From: Limivivens sp034101475
Lineage (GTDB): Bacteria > Bacillota > Clostridia > Lachnospirales > Lachnospiraceae
Direction: 5' to 3'
Length of the DNA: 41,590 nt
Assembly (NCBI GenBank): GCA_034101475.1
Contig: JAXEJQ010000030.1
Location: 1-41,590, forward strand
In this document: positions 23,306 to 31,693 of the stretch, piece by piece
How the letters are laid out: each line of letters opens with the position of its first letter
Position numbering within the stretch: position 1 is the first letter of the stretch
Program-made: the position numbers and the translations under genes
The notes under the pieces: generated by a model
What the model was told of the DNA's origin: nothing
What the model saw: the letters and a program-made list of their open reading frames with translations, nothing else
Database searches by the model: none

Positions 23306-24817
23306 CTACTCTTTGGTCTGCGCAAACAGCCAGTCCCGGATACCCTCAATCGAATAAGCGACAGACCAGGTGTAGGTATGACTGCCTCCTTCAAATACCG
23401 TATAATTGATCCTGCAGCCCTGTGCTTCCATCTGCTCTACCAGCTCATCAAACTGTTCCGCTGTGGAAGTACTGTCCCACATTTCACTTCTGGCAACGGC
23501 AGATCCCAAAGACTCCCATCTTTCCGTTGCCTCATTCATTCCCGGGTATGCCTTGGAATCTCCCTCGCAGACAACAATCCAGAGATTTTTATCCTTCATT
23601 GCCTCCATCTCTTCCACATTCCACTGCCCTGCCACCAAAAGCTGTGCCGCGAACAAATCCGGATACTTATCACTCAATGCAATATTTGTCATACAGCCCT
23701 GTGACTGTCCGGTTCCATAAATGCGGTTCTCATCCACACTGTATTTCTCGATTACAAAATGCAGCAGATTCGAAACAAGCGTCAGTCCGTCACTCCATAC
23801 ATTCTCATCCGTTGTAAGAGCGCCGATCGAGTTGATCAGGCTATTGGTATACTGGGGTGAGAGGACAATACATTCATGCTTTGCCTGCTCTTCCGGCGAA
23901 GCCCAGACAGTCGCTCCATTTCCCTGGGTCAGATTTCCAATCGGATTGTCACTGTTTGCACCGGCATCCGCCACAAAAAAGACAAGAGGATATTCCCTGG
24001 ATTCCTCATAATTCTCCGGAAAATACAGGCTGTATGGAATCGTCCAGCCAGTATCCGGATCTGTGTATTCCAGCAGCTGGAAATCCTCCACTATAAGCTC
24101 TGTCCATTCACTGCTCTCCACTTCTGTGTCATTTCCCGCATAAATGGTTCCGTCCGTCCCGGCAATTTCCCCTTTCTGCACGACCATCACGGATAACCCG
24201 GCTCCGGATTCGTTCTCCATGCCGCCGTCCATCTCCAGATTGTTCCCGTTCCCCAGGCCCCCGTCTTTTCCGATATTTCCTGCGTCTGCTCTGTCTTCAC
24301 CGCCGTCGGATTTTCCGCCGTCTGCCCCTGCTCCGTTTTTCAGTTCCATACCTCCGGCATCCCTGTTTTGTCCGCCGCCCATGGATTCCGGACTCTCGCT
24401 GTTCTCACAGGCAAATTTTAAAATTACAAAACTGCCCGGAACACTGCTCTCCGGAATGGCTGCTTCCGAATTCGTAAATACTCCGGTAATTGTCTGGCCT
24501 GCCACTTCAAAATCCTCCGGCTCCAAAGTCGAACTATCCATTTCCACCGGATATTCCAGCGCTGCCGCTGAAGGCTTCTCCCCATCTCCGAACACTTCCG
24601 CAATCACCGTTACTCTGGATACTTCTTCCGCCGGATCCAGTTCTGCAGCTTCTGTCGAATCCAGTGCTGCCTCTCCGGCCGAATCCACTGCTGTGGTTTC
24701 CGTTATTTCCTGCACCTCTTCGGTTGCCCCGGCGTCTGCTCCTCCAAACAGCACACATCCACTGAGCAAAATACCAGCCATTGCCCAAACAGCACTCCTG
24801 TTTTCAAATTTACTCAT
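23306..24817 (-). CDS. Secreted lipoprotein esterase with Ig-like N-terminal domain
   Basis: A 503-residue exported alpha/beta hydrolase. The signal peptide ends in a lipobox LLSGC (C21), so it should be a membrane-anchored lipoprotein. Residues about 66-135 (VTVIAEVFGDGEKPSAAALE and on) resemble the Ig-like domain found in front of EstA-type esterases. Residues about 145-207 are a Gly/Asp/Asn/Glu-rich low-complexity linker. The catalytic domain (about 240-503) has the nucleophile elbow YGTGQSQGC (S372), a probable acid D420 in VVCEGDSKAYPG and histidine H480 in GGSHTYTW, like feruloyl/acetylxylan esterases and PHB-depolymerase-like enzymes. Substrate unknown. The short spacing to the next gene and a terminator after it suggest a single-gene unit. 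Confidence 0.85.
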   Translation of the reverse strand: MSKFENRSAVWAMAGILLSGCVLFGGADAGATEEVQEITETTAVDSAGEAALDSTEAAELDPAEEVSRVTVIAEVFGDGEKPSAAALEYPVEMDSSTLEPEDFEVAGQTITGVFTNSEAAIPESSVPGSFVILKFACENSESPESMGGGQNRDAGGMELKNGAGADGGKSDGGEDRADAGNIGKDGGLGNGNNLEMDGGMENESGAGLSVMVVQKGEIAGTDGTIYAGNDTEVESSEWTELIVEDFQLLEYTDPDTGWTIPYSLYFPENYEESREYPLVFFVADAGANSDNPIGNLTQGNGATVWASPEEQAKHECIVLSPQYTNSLINSIGALTTDENVWSDGLTLVSNLLHFVIEKYSVDENRIYGTGQSQGCMTNIALSDKYPDLFAAQLLVAGQWNVEEMEAMKDKNLWIVVCEGDSKAYPGMNEATERWESLGSAVARSEMWDSTSTAEQFDELVEQMEAQGCRINYTVFEGGSHTYTWSVAYSIEGIRDWLFAQTKE

Positions 24818-24852
24818 CTTTTGATGACCTCTTTCTGATTTCTTACTGTACC

Positions 24853-25062
24853 TCAGTATAATCCGAAAATTTGATAGAAATTTGATGGCAAATTTTCTCC
24901 CGCCGTCAGTATCCCTGCCGCTGCCTTTTTGCTGATCTCCAGCTCTGGCTTCAACATATCAAATGCGTGGATATTACAGAGATAAACATCCACTGCCGCC
25001 TTTTTCAGATTTTCTGTGATAATCTCTTTTGTTATAGACAGCTACAGTATTTTTTCTCCCAT
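24853..25062 (-). pseudogene. Possible small gene remnant interrupted by TAG at codon 7
   Basis: From ATG at 25062 the minus strand reads MGEKIL, a TAG (25044-25042), then 62 more codons without interruption, including NLKKAAVDVYLCNIHAFDML and PELEISKKAAAGILTAG, ending at TGA 24853. Amino acid composition looks like a real protein, but I recognise no family and there is no convincing ribosome binding site. It may be the tail of a gene whose front was lost. The region 24818-25078 holds nothing else that I can support. Confidence 0.25.
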
Positions 25063-25078
25063 CCTATCACTCTGATGA

Positions 25079-25747
25079 CTAAACTCCCAACCTTCTGAGT
25101 ATCCCATCCACATCCACCCCCGGGTGCGTCAGATACATCCGGCAGATCTGTTCCGATAAGTCTTCGGAAATCCGGTACTTTCGGGCAATCTGTCCCACCG
25201 TTTTCCCGGCCTCGATATCTTTCATCACTGCCGGGAGCATGAGCCCCAGATCAGCCGGAACAGCGTCTTCTTCCTTCCTTTTCTTTTTTTCTGCTCCGGG
25301 AATCACAATTTTTTCAATCTGAAAGGAACCCCTTTCCCCAATCCACAGAATTGCCATGGTAATTTCCTGCCGGAAACGTCTTGGGCCGCAGCTTCCCGGG
25401 TTCAGGCAGGGTATATTTCCCATTTGTTTTTCCTCATACCTGTGAGAATGTCCATAGATAATCAGATCCGTATCCGGAAGGGATTCCGGAATATCTTTTC
25501 TGTTGTGAACCAGAAATACCTTTAATCCAAAGATCTCCTTCGCAAGGGTCTTCGGAATCCCGGTTGCCCATTCTTTATCATTATTTCCCCGAACGGCATA
25601 AACTGGCGCGATTGCTTCCAGTTCGTTCAGGATTTTCTGCTGATTGATATCCCCTCCGTGCAGAATCCGTTCACATCCCTGTAGCACTGCGGCAACCTCC
25701 GGTCGAAGCAGACCGTGAGTATCGGATAGAATGCCGATTTTATGCAT
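25079..25747 (-). CDS. YfcE/MJ0936-type metallophosphoesterase with C-terminal extension
   Basis: A 222-residue calcineurin-like phosphodiesterase with all metal-binding motifs: GILSDTHG (D8, H10), ILHGGDIN, VRGNND, FLVHNRK and IIYGHSHRYE. The phosphatase core covers about residues 1-150. After a Lys/Glu-rich linker (EKKKRKEEDA) there is a helical C-terminal part, about 170-222, with a helix-turn-helix look (KTVGQIARKYRISEDL), which is not part of the family core. Its start overlaps the kptA stop by eight bases, so the two are translated together. The substrate is unknown; a link to RNA or nucleotide phosphate removal is suggested by the partner. Confidence 0.9.
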   Translation of the reverse strand: MHKIGILSDTHGLLRPEVAAVLQGCERILHGGDINQQKILNELEAIAPVYAVRGNNDKEWATGIPKTLAKEIFGLKVFLVHNRKDIPESLPDTDLIIYGHSHRYEEKQMGNIPCLNPGSCGPRRFRQEITMAILWIGERGSFQIEKIVIPGAEKKKRKEEDAVPADLGLMLPAVMKDIEAGKTVGQIARKYRISEDLSEQICRMYLTHPGVDVDGILRRLGV

Positions 25748-26327
25748 GCTGTTGCTCCCTCCGTTCTATTCCCTGTTTATTGTGCTGCATCTGTCCGGTC
25801 CTTTTCAGAAATTCCGAAGGAACTTCTTTCGTCAGCCAGACTCCATTGACGGATTGATAAAACGGATAGCCACAGCCGGACATTTCTCCCGCCAGGACTT
25901 CGTAAATCACCGGACGCCCATGCCTGCTTCCGACACTTTTGGCTGTCTGCGCATCCGCGGACAAATGGACATACAGTCTGCTTCCTCGCATCAGGCCCTG
26001 CTTTTCAATGGATTCCGTAAATTTTTCTCCGGTCCCATGGTACAGAATCTCCGGAGGTTCTCTCTTTTCCAGTTCCACATCTACCGGAACCGAATGACCC
26101 TGATTTGCACGGATCAGTGTTTTCTCCTCGTTAAAGGAATATCTCTGCTTGCTGTCTGTCCGGACGATTTCTTCCAGAATTTCCATAGTCATAGGCCGGG
26201 TACGGGCAATTCCCCGAATCAGCTCCTCCACCTCTGCCCATCCATGCTCATCCAGCGTAATTCCGATCGTTTCCGGTTTATGCCGCAGAATCAAGCTGAT
26301 AAATTTACTTGTTCCTGTCAAATCCAT
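25740..26327 (-). CDS. kptA: RNA 2'-phosphotransferase, Tpt1/KptA family
   Basis: Moves an internal RNA 2'-phosphate to NAD+, giving ADP-ribose 1'',2''-cyclic phosphate. The 195-residue protein has the N-terminal winged-helix part with SKFISLILRHKPETIGITLD (the conserved R-H pair) and LDEHGWAEVEELI. The C-terminal ADP-ribosyltransferase-like part has IRANQGHSVPVDVE, LYHGTGEKF, LYVHLSADAQTAKSVGSRHG and the closing R/Y/E block. The ATG at 26327 has GGGGAGG upstream. Bacteria have no known intron-splicing substrate for it, so its role is unclear. It overlaps the phosphoesterase gene by eight bases. Confidence 0.92.
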   Translation of the reverse strand: MDLTGTSKFISLILRHKPETIGITLDEHGWAEVEELIRGIARTRPMTMEILEEIVRTDSKQRYSFNEEKTLIRANQGHSVPVDVELEKREPPEILYHGTGEKFTESIEKQGLMRGSRLYVHLSADAQTAKSVGSRHGRPVIYEVLAGEMSGCGYPFYQSVNGVWLTKEVPSEFLKRTGQMQHNKQGIERREQQHA

Positions 26328-26404
26328 TTTCCATACCTCCCCTTGCATCCGAAATCACCCCTGTGTTTTCTTTATATCCGGACTTTTAGAATGTCTGCCA
26401 CACG

Positions 26405-26475
26405 AAAACTGCCAGCAGGCTGTCCTGCTGGCAGAATAATCTCCGGTCAGTCAGGCGGATATTCACCATCCGCCT
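26405..26475 (-). terminator. Tandem hairpins downstream of metF
   Basis: Two perfect stems follow the metF stop on the minus strand. The first is AGGCGGAT/ATCCGCCT (26468-26475 with 26453-26460). The second is CTGCCAGCAGG/CCTGCTGGCAG (11 bp, 26424-26434 with 26409-26419), followed by TTTTCG. The second is a good terminator of the rnfC2-metV-metF operon. Confidence 0.75.
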
Positions 26476-26519
26476 CACTGCCTGCTTAAATCCGAATCAT
26501 TGCTTTGCAGCTTATTCGG

Positions 26520-27398
26520 TCAAATCCCGGCCTGTTTCAGAAGTTCGGGTACTTTGGACTCCCAGCCCAGCGCCATGATATGAACGCCCTGGCAATAGGG
26601 TTTACACTCTTTGATAATGCGTGCGGCAATCTCCACACCGGTGATTCCTGCTTTGGTTTTTTCTTTGTCTGCCTTCAGTTCCTCAATCATTTCATCGGGA
26701 ACGTGAACTCCGGCAACATTGTTATTCATGAATTTGGCCATTCCTGCTGACTTCGGAATGATAATGCCGACCTGAACCGGCTTTCCGAACTGTTTTGCCT
26801 TCTCCATGAATTTGATAAACTTCTCCGGTTCAAAAACAGCCTGGGTCTGGAAATAGTCTGCGCCGGCCATCACCTTGCGCTCCATTTTTGCAAGCTGTGC
26901 ATCAACGGAATCGCTGCACGGTGATACAACCGCACCCTTTGCAAACTTGGGCGGTTCGCCTACCAGCTTGTTTCCGCCAAGGTCTTCGCCCTCTTCCAGA
27001 AGCCGCATCGTATGAAGCAGGGATACGGAATCCAGATCAAATACCGGCTTCGCCTGGGGATGGTCACCCATCTTTGTATGGTCTCCTGTCAGGGCAAGAA
27101 CATTATCGATCCCCAGCATGGCTGCGCTCAGAAGATCCGACTCAAGGGCGATCCGGTTCCGGTCGCGGCAGGCCAGCTGGAAAATCGGGTTCAGTCCTGC
27201 GTCCTTCAGGACCTTACACATCGCCAGAGAGCCGAGGCGCATAACGGAGGACTGATTATCTGTTACATTTACAGCATGAACACCGGTCAGATAAGTTTTC
27301 GCTTCTTCCAGCAAATGCTCAACATGAATTCCTTTTGGCGGCCCTACTTCTGCAGAAACAACAAATTCACCACGTTCAAATAACTCCGTAATTTTCAT
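26520..27398 (-). CDS. metF: 5,10-Methylenetetrahydrofolate reductase, MetF subunit
   Basis: Reduces methylene-THF to methyl-THF. The 292-residue TIM-barrel protein shows VVSAEVGPPKGIHVEHLL near the start, VNVTDNQSSVMRLGSLAMC, the flavin-region block VLALTGDHTKMGDHPQAKPV, the substrate block ADYFQTQAVFEPEKF and QVGIIIPKSAGMAKFM. Length matches the short bacterial form. The ATG at 27398 is used rather than an upstream TTG. It is the last gene after rnfC2 and metV, the arrangement described for the RnfC2-MetVF complex of Acetobacterium woodii, so it probably works in the Wood-Ljungdahl methyl branch or in methionine synthesis. Confidence 0.95.
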   Translation of the reverse strand: MKITELFERGEFVVSAEVGPPKGIHVEHLLEEAKTYLTGVHAVNVTDNQSSVMRLGSLAMCKVLKDAGLNPIFQLACRDRNRIALESDLLSAAMLGIDNVLALTGDHTKMGDHPQAKPVFDLDSVSLLHTMRLLEEGEDLGGNKLVGEPPKFAKGAVVSPCSDSVDAQLAKMERKVMAGADYFQTQAVFEPEKFIKFMEKAKQFGKPVQVGIIIPKSAGMAKFMNNNVAGVHVPDEMIEELKADKEKTKAGITGVEIAARIIKECKPYCQGVHIMALGWESKVPELLKQAGI

Positions 27399-27437
27399 TT
27401 TACATTGCTCCAATCATTCTATATTTTAATGGTTTTC

Positions 27438-28061
27438 TTATTTAGAAACTTCATCATCGGTTGCGTAATTGCGCACCTGAACCGGACACTTCAGTACATC
27501 CAGACGTCCGATCTGCTTCAGTCGTCTGTAAATCCGTTCCCAGCCGCATTCCATGCTGCTGTCTACTTCACATTTGCCGTCCTTCGAACCGCCGCACTGG
27601 CCGTTGACCAGGCTCTTGGAACATGCGGTAATCGGACAGATTCCGCCGGTCAGGTTCAGATAACATTCCCCGCACTGCTTACAGTCATATTCAAGAGGCG
27701 TCACTCCCTGGAAGCCCGGCAGCGGATAGGTATCACAGGCCGCGCACACTTTTTTATTTTCCAGGTATTCCGCAATGGTCTGAACACCAACTCCGCAGGA
27801 AAATACCAGAACCACATCCGCTGCCTCGATCTCGCTCATATGCTTCTGAAGACGCAGCTTCATATTTTCCGGATTACATATGTAGTCTGTTGTAATGATT
27901 CCCGTCACTTTTCCGTCAGCAGCCAGCTCCTTCTGGAATTCTGCAGCCTCTTTTTCCGGAAAGCGGACTTCCTTGCACCCATGGCAGTTAATGATAAAAA
28001 CTTTTTTCCCTTCTGCCAGGGATACGATTGTTTCCTTTGCTTTTAACTGGGTAATTAACAT
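27438..28061 (-). CDS. metV: MetV, zinc/iron-sulfur partner subunit of methylene-THF reductase
   Basis: A 207-residue cysteine-rich protein that pairs with MetF in many acetogens. It has about fifteen cysteines, with clusters in INCHGCKEVRF, VLVFSCGVGVQTI, YDCKQCGECYLNLTGGICPI, TACSKSLVNGQCGG and DGKCEVDSSMECGWE. The fold is that of the domain known as the MTHFR C-terminal/MetV domain. It is very similar to residues 1-210 of the neighbouring RnfC-like protein, down to DNA level in one stretch. It lies one base after that gene and 39 bases before metF, so the three form one operon. Confidence 0.9.
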   Translation of the reverse strand: MLITQLKAKETIVSLAEGKKVFIINCHGCKEVRFPEKEAAEFQKELAADGKVTGIITTDYICNPENMKLRLQKHMSEIEAADVVLVFSCGVGVQTIAEYLENKKVCAACDTYPLPGFQGVTPLEYDCKQCGECYLNLTGGICPITACSKSLVNGQCGGSKDGKCEVDSSMECGWERIYRRLKQIGRLDVLKCPVQVRNYATDDEVSK

Positions 28062-28062
28062 A

Positions 28063-30027
28063 TCACTTCATCCCCCTTACTGCATTTTTTCCGGCTTTAA
28101 TCTTGGTGACTAACGGAATCTTGGAGGAACAGATATACTCACAGCACCTGCACTCAACACAATCCATGACATTTTTCTCTTTCATGCCCTGCCAGTTCTG
28201 TTCATCCGCATATTTCGCGAAATACAGCGGCGAAAGCTCCATCGGACAGACATCCACGCAGCGTCCGCATTTGATACAGGGCATTTCCTGCGTCTGATCA
28301 GTATCAATGGCAATGATTCCATTGGAGCCTTTCATCATCGGCACATTCACATCCGGAAGCGCAAATCCCATCATCGGACCGCCCATCTTAATCAGAACAT
28401 CATCGTCTGTCACACCGCCGCAGTAATCGATCAGTTCCTTTACGCTGGTTCCGATCTTTACAATGTAATTGCCCGGTTTCCGGATCTTCTCACCGGTCAC
28501 GGTGGCAACACGCTCAATTAACGGCATGCCTTTCTGAATCGCATCGGAGATGGCTTTTACCGTGCTGATATTATCCACGATAACACCCACATCTGCGGGC
28601 AGACCTCCTCTGGGAACCTGTCTTCCCATCACCCGTTTGATCAGGGTCTTCTCAGCACCCTGCGGGTATTTCGTCCTGGCAACCACAACGTCAATGTTTT
28701 CAAGGTCAGCAACCTTTGCCTGCATCAGTTCAATGGCATCCGGCTTGTTATCCTCAATCACAATCAGACCCTTTCCGGCTCCTGTCGTCTTGAGAATCGC
28801 CTGAAGACCATAAATGATATCATCCGCAAACTCCAGAAGAACTCTGTGATCCGCAGTCAGAAGCGGCTCACATTCACAGCCGTTCAGCAGAATCGTATCC
28901 ACCGGCTTCGCAGGTTTTAATTTAACGCATGTGGGGAATCCGGCGCCGCCCATACCAACGATTCCGGCTTCACGGACAATCTCAATAATCTCATCCGGAG
29001 TCAGCTCATCCAGATTCTTATGCGGTTTTACAGATTCATGCAGCGTATTTTTCCCGTCGGACTCGATCACAACGGCCATCATCCCATCGCCTCTGGTGGC
29101 GTGAAGACGCGGCTCAACGGCAACCACTGTTCCACTGACACTGGAGTGAACCGGCGCGCTGATAAAGCCGGCGGCTTCTCCGATTTTCTGTCCAACCTTT
29201 ACGGTATCGCCCACCTGAACAATCGGATTTGCCGGAGCGCCCAGATGCTGGGACATGGAAATCACCACGGTCTTCGGCTCCGGGAATCTTTCCAGCGGAA
29301 TATGCTCGCTGAATTCCTTGCGCTCTGACGGATGAACACCGCCATAGTAGCCTTCCAGCCGATTCTCCCGGACAGATTTCACATAATCCTGGATAACCTT
29401 GAAATTTACCTTCGAATAATCCCGTACCTGAACGGGCTGATTTAAAAACTCTTCCAGGCGGCCCTGCTTTTCCAGCCTTCTGTAAATTTTTTCCCAGGCA
29501 CAGTCTTTATTCGAATCCACTTCACACTTGCCGTCCTTCGCACCGCCGCACTGGCCGTTAACCAGGCTCTTGGAACAATCCACGATGGGGCAGATGCCTC
29601 CGGTAATATTCAGATAACACTGGGCACACGCGTCACAGCTCTTCTTCGTCAGAGCCATACCGTGATGTCCCGTATAATTCAGGGAATTGCTGGCCGCATA
29701 TACGGGCTTTCCTGCCAGGTCTGCAACAGTCTGAATTCCCAGGCCACAGGAAATTACAATCACATTTTCCGTACCTTCCGGAATCATGTCCTGCAAATTT
29801 TTTTCCGTATGATTCTTGTTGCACAGGAAATCAACCTTTGCACTTCCTGTAATGGTCTTTCCCTGCTCTGCGGCAAGTTTCAAAAACTCATCGCAATCCG
29901 GTTCATCGATGGTTTCGAATTCTTTGAAGCATTTGTTACAGGCAATCACAAACAGATGGTCCTTATCGGCCAGTAAAGACACCAGTTCGTCTGTCTCTTT
30001 CAACTTATACTTAGTATAGTTTTCCAA
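28063..30027 (-). CDS. rnfC2: RnfC2-like protein with N-terminal MetV domain (electron input subunit of MTHFR)
   Basis: A 654-residue fusion. Residues 1 to about 215 are a MetV-like domain (CNKCFKEF, VISCGLGIQTVADL, CDACAQCYLNITGGICPI, CSKSLVNGQCGGAKDGKC). Residues about 225-654 are an RnfC-type NADH dehydrogenase: a biotinyl-like region (GGVHPSERKEFSE, VKVGQKIGEAAGF), the FMN/NADH-binding block GIVGMGGAGFPTCVKLKPA with NGCECEP, and two [4Fe-4S] motifs, C584-C587-C590-C594 (CIKCGRCVDVCP) and C623-C626-C629-C633. In type III reductases this chain passes electrons from NADH to MetVF. The start codon is TTG (30027) behind a strong AAGGAAGGTGAG. Confidence 0.93.
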   Translation of the reverse strand: MENYTKYKLKETDELVSLLADKDHLFVIACNKCFKEFETIDEPDCDEFLKLAAEQGKTITGSAKVDFLCNKNHTEKNLQDMIPEGTENVIVISCGLGIQTVADLAGKPVYAASNSLNYTGHHGMALTKKSCDACAQCYLNITGGICPIVDCSKSLVNGQCGGAKDGKCEVDSNKDCAWEKIYRRLEKQGRLEEFLNQPVQVRDYSKVNFKVIQDYVKSVRENRLEGYYGGVHPSERKEFSEHIPLERFPEPKTVVISMSQHLGAPANPIVQVGDTVKVGQKIGEAAGFISAPVHSSVSGTVVAVEPRLHATRGDGMMAVVIESDGKNTLHESVKPHKNLDELTPDEIIEIVREAGIVGMGGAGFPTCVKLKPAKPVDTILLNGCECEPLLTADHRVLLEFADDIIYGLQAILKTTGAGKGLIVIEDNKPDAIELMQAKVADLENIDVVVARTKYPQGAEKTLIKRVMGRQVPRGGLPADVGVIVDNISTVKAISDAIQKGMPLIERVATVTGEKIRKPGNYIVKIGTSVKELIDYCGGVTDDDVLIKMGGPMMGFALPDVNVPMMKGSNGIIAIDTDQTQEMPCIKCGRCVDVCPMELSPLYFAKYADEQNWQGMKEKNVMDCVECRCCEYICSSKIPLVTKIKAGKNAVRGMK

Positions 30028-30502
30028 TTGCTCACCTTCCTTACGAAATTGATTTATAAACCTTATGATTATCTGTTCTTCTTATTTTCTCACCTCCTGC
30101 GGCCCGGAGAAAAGCAGGAATCAGCAGATAATCAGCGTCTATAATAAATACACTTTCAATATAACACATAATGTCCATATTATCCAGTTTAGATCTGTTT
30201 TTTTTGTCAACAAAAGCAGATTTTTTTGTAATTTATTTCCTGTATCATGCTTTCATTTCACAGACAGAACATTTTTCCTTTTTCACATTGGAAGACTGTT
30301 CCTCCACACAACCTCCCCGGGGATGTCAAATCATTACTGCAGCAAAAATTCGTCCACCGGACGGATTTTTGCACGCATGGCGAAAAAATATGCGGCTTTT
30401 TTGCTATGAAAATAGCTTAAAACCGCATGTTTCTATATAGAGGATGTTATATTATTGTTACAAGACGGATGGGAGGATGTCATGTCAGTGTCACATCACT
30501 CA
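30028..30502. other. Gene-free region upstream of rnfC2, containing repeat copy A
   Basis: 475 bases between the HipA-like gene and rnfC2. It must hold the rnfC2 promoter; a perfect TTGACA (minus strand, near 30208-30213) is present but no well-spaced -10 goes with it, and a TATATT lies further downstream. The left part (30271-30480 in plus coordinates) is the repeat described separately. Small plus-strand frames here are AT-rich noise. Confidence 0.5.
30271..30480. repeat. Flanking direct repeat, copy A (about 210 bp)
   Basis: It aligns with 32111-32320 in the same orientation, by eye at roughly 80-85% identity with almost no gaps. Conserved parts are CCCCGGGGATNTCAA, TCGTCCACCGGACGGATTT, GCACGCATGG, GAAAAAATATGCGG, TTAAAACCGCATGTTT and GGATGTC at the end. 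The stem-loop inside (30390-30428) has arms ATGCGG/CCGCAT and an inner GCTAT-GAAA-ATAGC. On the minus strand it is followed by ATTTTTTC, so it may terminate the HipA-like gene. Confidence 0.8.
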
Positions 30503-31693
30503 TCAAAAGCTAAAATTATCTGCAGCATGTTTTAATTCTTCAAGTCTTCGAAAAAACATTTCTTTCCATTCTATCTTATCTTCAAAAAGAGCGCCATCTA
30601 TATCTTTAATCTGATGCAGCCCAATATTTCTGACTGCCTCAATTGCCGCCTCCCGCTGCGTTCTTTTCTCAGGATAAACCGTTTGACAGTTTGCTCCATC
30701 TATCGTGTCATAACATCCAAAGCTCTGATTAAAATCCATGATTGGATACAGTGAAACATATTCGTTGGTCTGATTATCAACCCAAAGTCCCCAGTTTTCC
30801 GGATGCCGATCTATGTTACCAACCAGATAATCCAGTATATTCATTCCATAGTACGTCTCTTTATCTATCCTCAAACACTCATCCAATACATTCAGGTCAT
30901 GATTTTGCGCATATATTTCAAATGCCATCTTGGAAACAATAGAATACTGCCGGGATGTTATCATTTTACTCTCAGTTACCTTTTCCCCATCATAAAATCC
31001 TTCTTTATATTTCACCTGTTTAAAGTCAAAACATTGGCATAATTTACTTGCTAAGAGCTCCTTTTGAACAGCATCATCGCCTCCATCTTTTAATAAAATA
31101 AAATCTTTTTCTCTTCTGATCCAGGCTTTTGGAAAACAGCCTTTCGTAGATAAATCCGGTGCCAGTTCCTGATTTGTAACTGTCATCGGTTTTCCACGCA
31201 AAGAAAGTTCTACGACTGCCTCATTCAAAGAGTTATCATATAAATTTATCTTTTCATAGGAAATTTCTTCATCACTCTTTTTTACCCAATAAATATCCGT
31301 CAGGGATACACAGTGATACGATAATGATATTTTAGCACGATCCCGATCTGTCATTGCCTGTGCCATTCCGATGCTGTTTAAAATTTCTTTTGCATATTTT
31401 CTATCCAAAGACAACACCCGCGAGGCACACCAATGGTAAAAATTATTTATATTATTAATCAGTGTGTCAAAATCGCACTCATTCTCCAAATAAAGATCAT
31501 ATGGAATAAACCTTTCATCCAGAACAGCAGCCTCTCCACGCATATTAATCTCTGCTACTTTTCTTTCACCATGCATGATATCATAACACGTAATATCATT
31601 TTTATGTTTTTTTCTCAGAGTATTATCATTCAGTTCAATTATTCCCTGACGCAACAAGCCATTTTCCACATTATCACCATTCCCATCATTCAC
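30503..31693 (-). CDS. HipA-like serine/threonine kinase-fold protein
   Basis: A 396-residue protein. Its C-terminal half carries the HipA-type kinase signature: YLVGNIDRHPENWGLWVDN (about residues 287-305), matching the catalytic loop NxDRHxxN, then SLYPIMDFNQSFGCYD, the metal-binding aspartate. The segment PKAWIRREKDFILLKDGGDD fits the ATP-binding lysine strand. The N-terminal half is not recognised and lacks the HipA N1 domain. The start is GTG at 31693, overlapping the previous gene by eight bases, without a clear ribosome binding site, so translation is coupled. The DNA is much richer in A+T than its neighbours, with many AAA, ATT and TAT codons, and is flanked by direct repeats; acquisition by transfer is likely. 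No HipB-like antitoxin is present. Confidence 0.8.
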   Translation of the reverse strand: MNDGNGDNVENGLLRQGIIELNDNTLRKKHKNDITCYDIMHGERKVAEINMRGEAAVLDERFIPYDLYLENECDFDTLINNINNFYHWCASRVLSLDRKYAKEILNSIGMAQAMTDRDRAKISLSYHCVSLTDIYWVKKSDEEISYEKINLYDNSLNEAVVELSLRGKPMTVTNQELAPDLSTKGCFPKAWIRREKDFILLKDGGDDAVQKELLASKLCQCFDFKQVKYKEGFYDGEKVTESKMITSRQYSIVSKMAFEIYAQNHDLNVLDECLRIDKETYYGMNILDYLVGNIDRHPENWGLWVDNQTNEYVSLYPIMDFNQSFGCYDTIDGANCQTVYPEKRTQREAAIEAVRNIGLHQIKDIDGALFEDKIEWKEMFFRRLEELKHAADNFSF

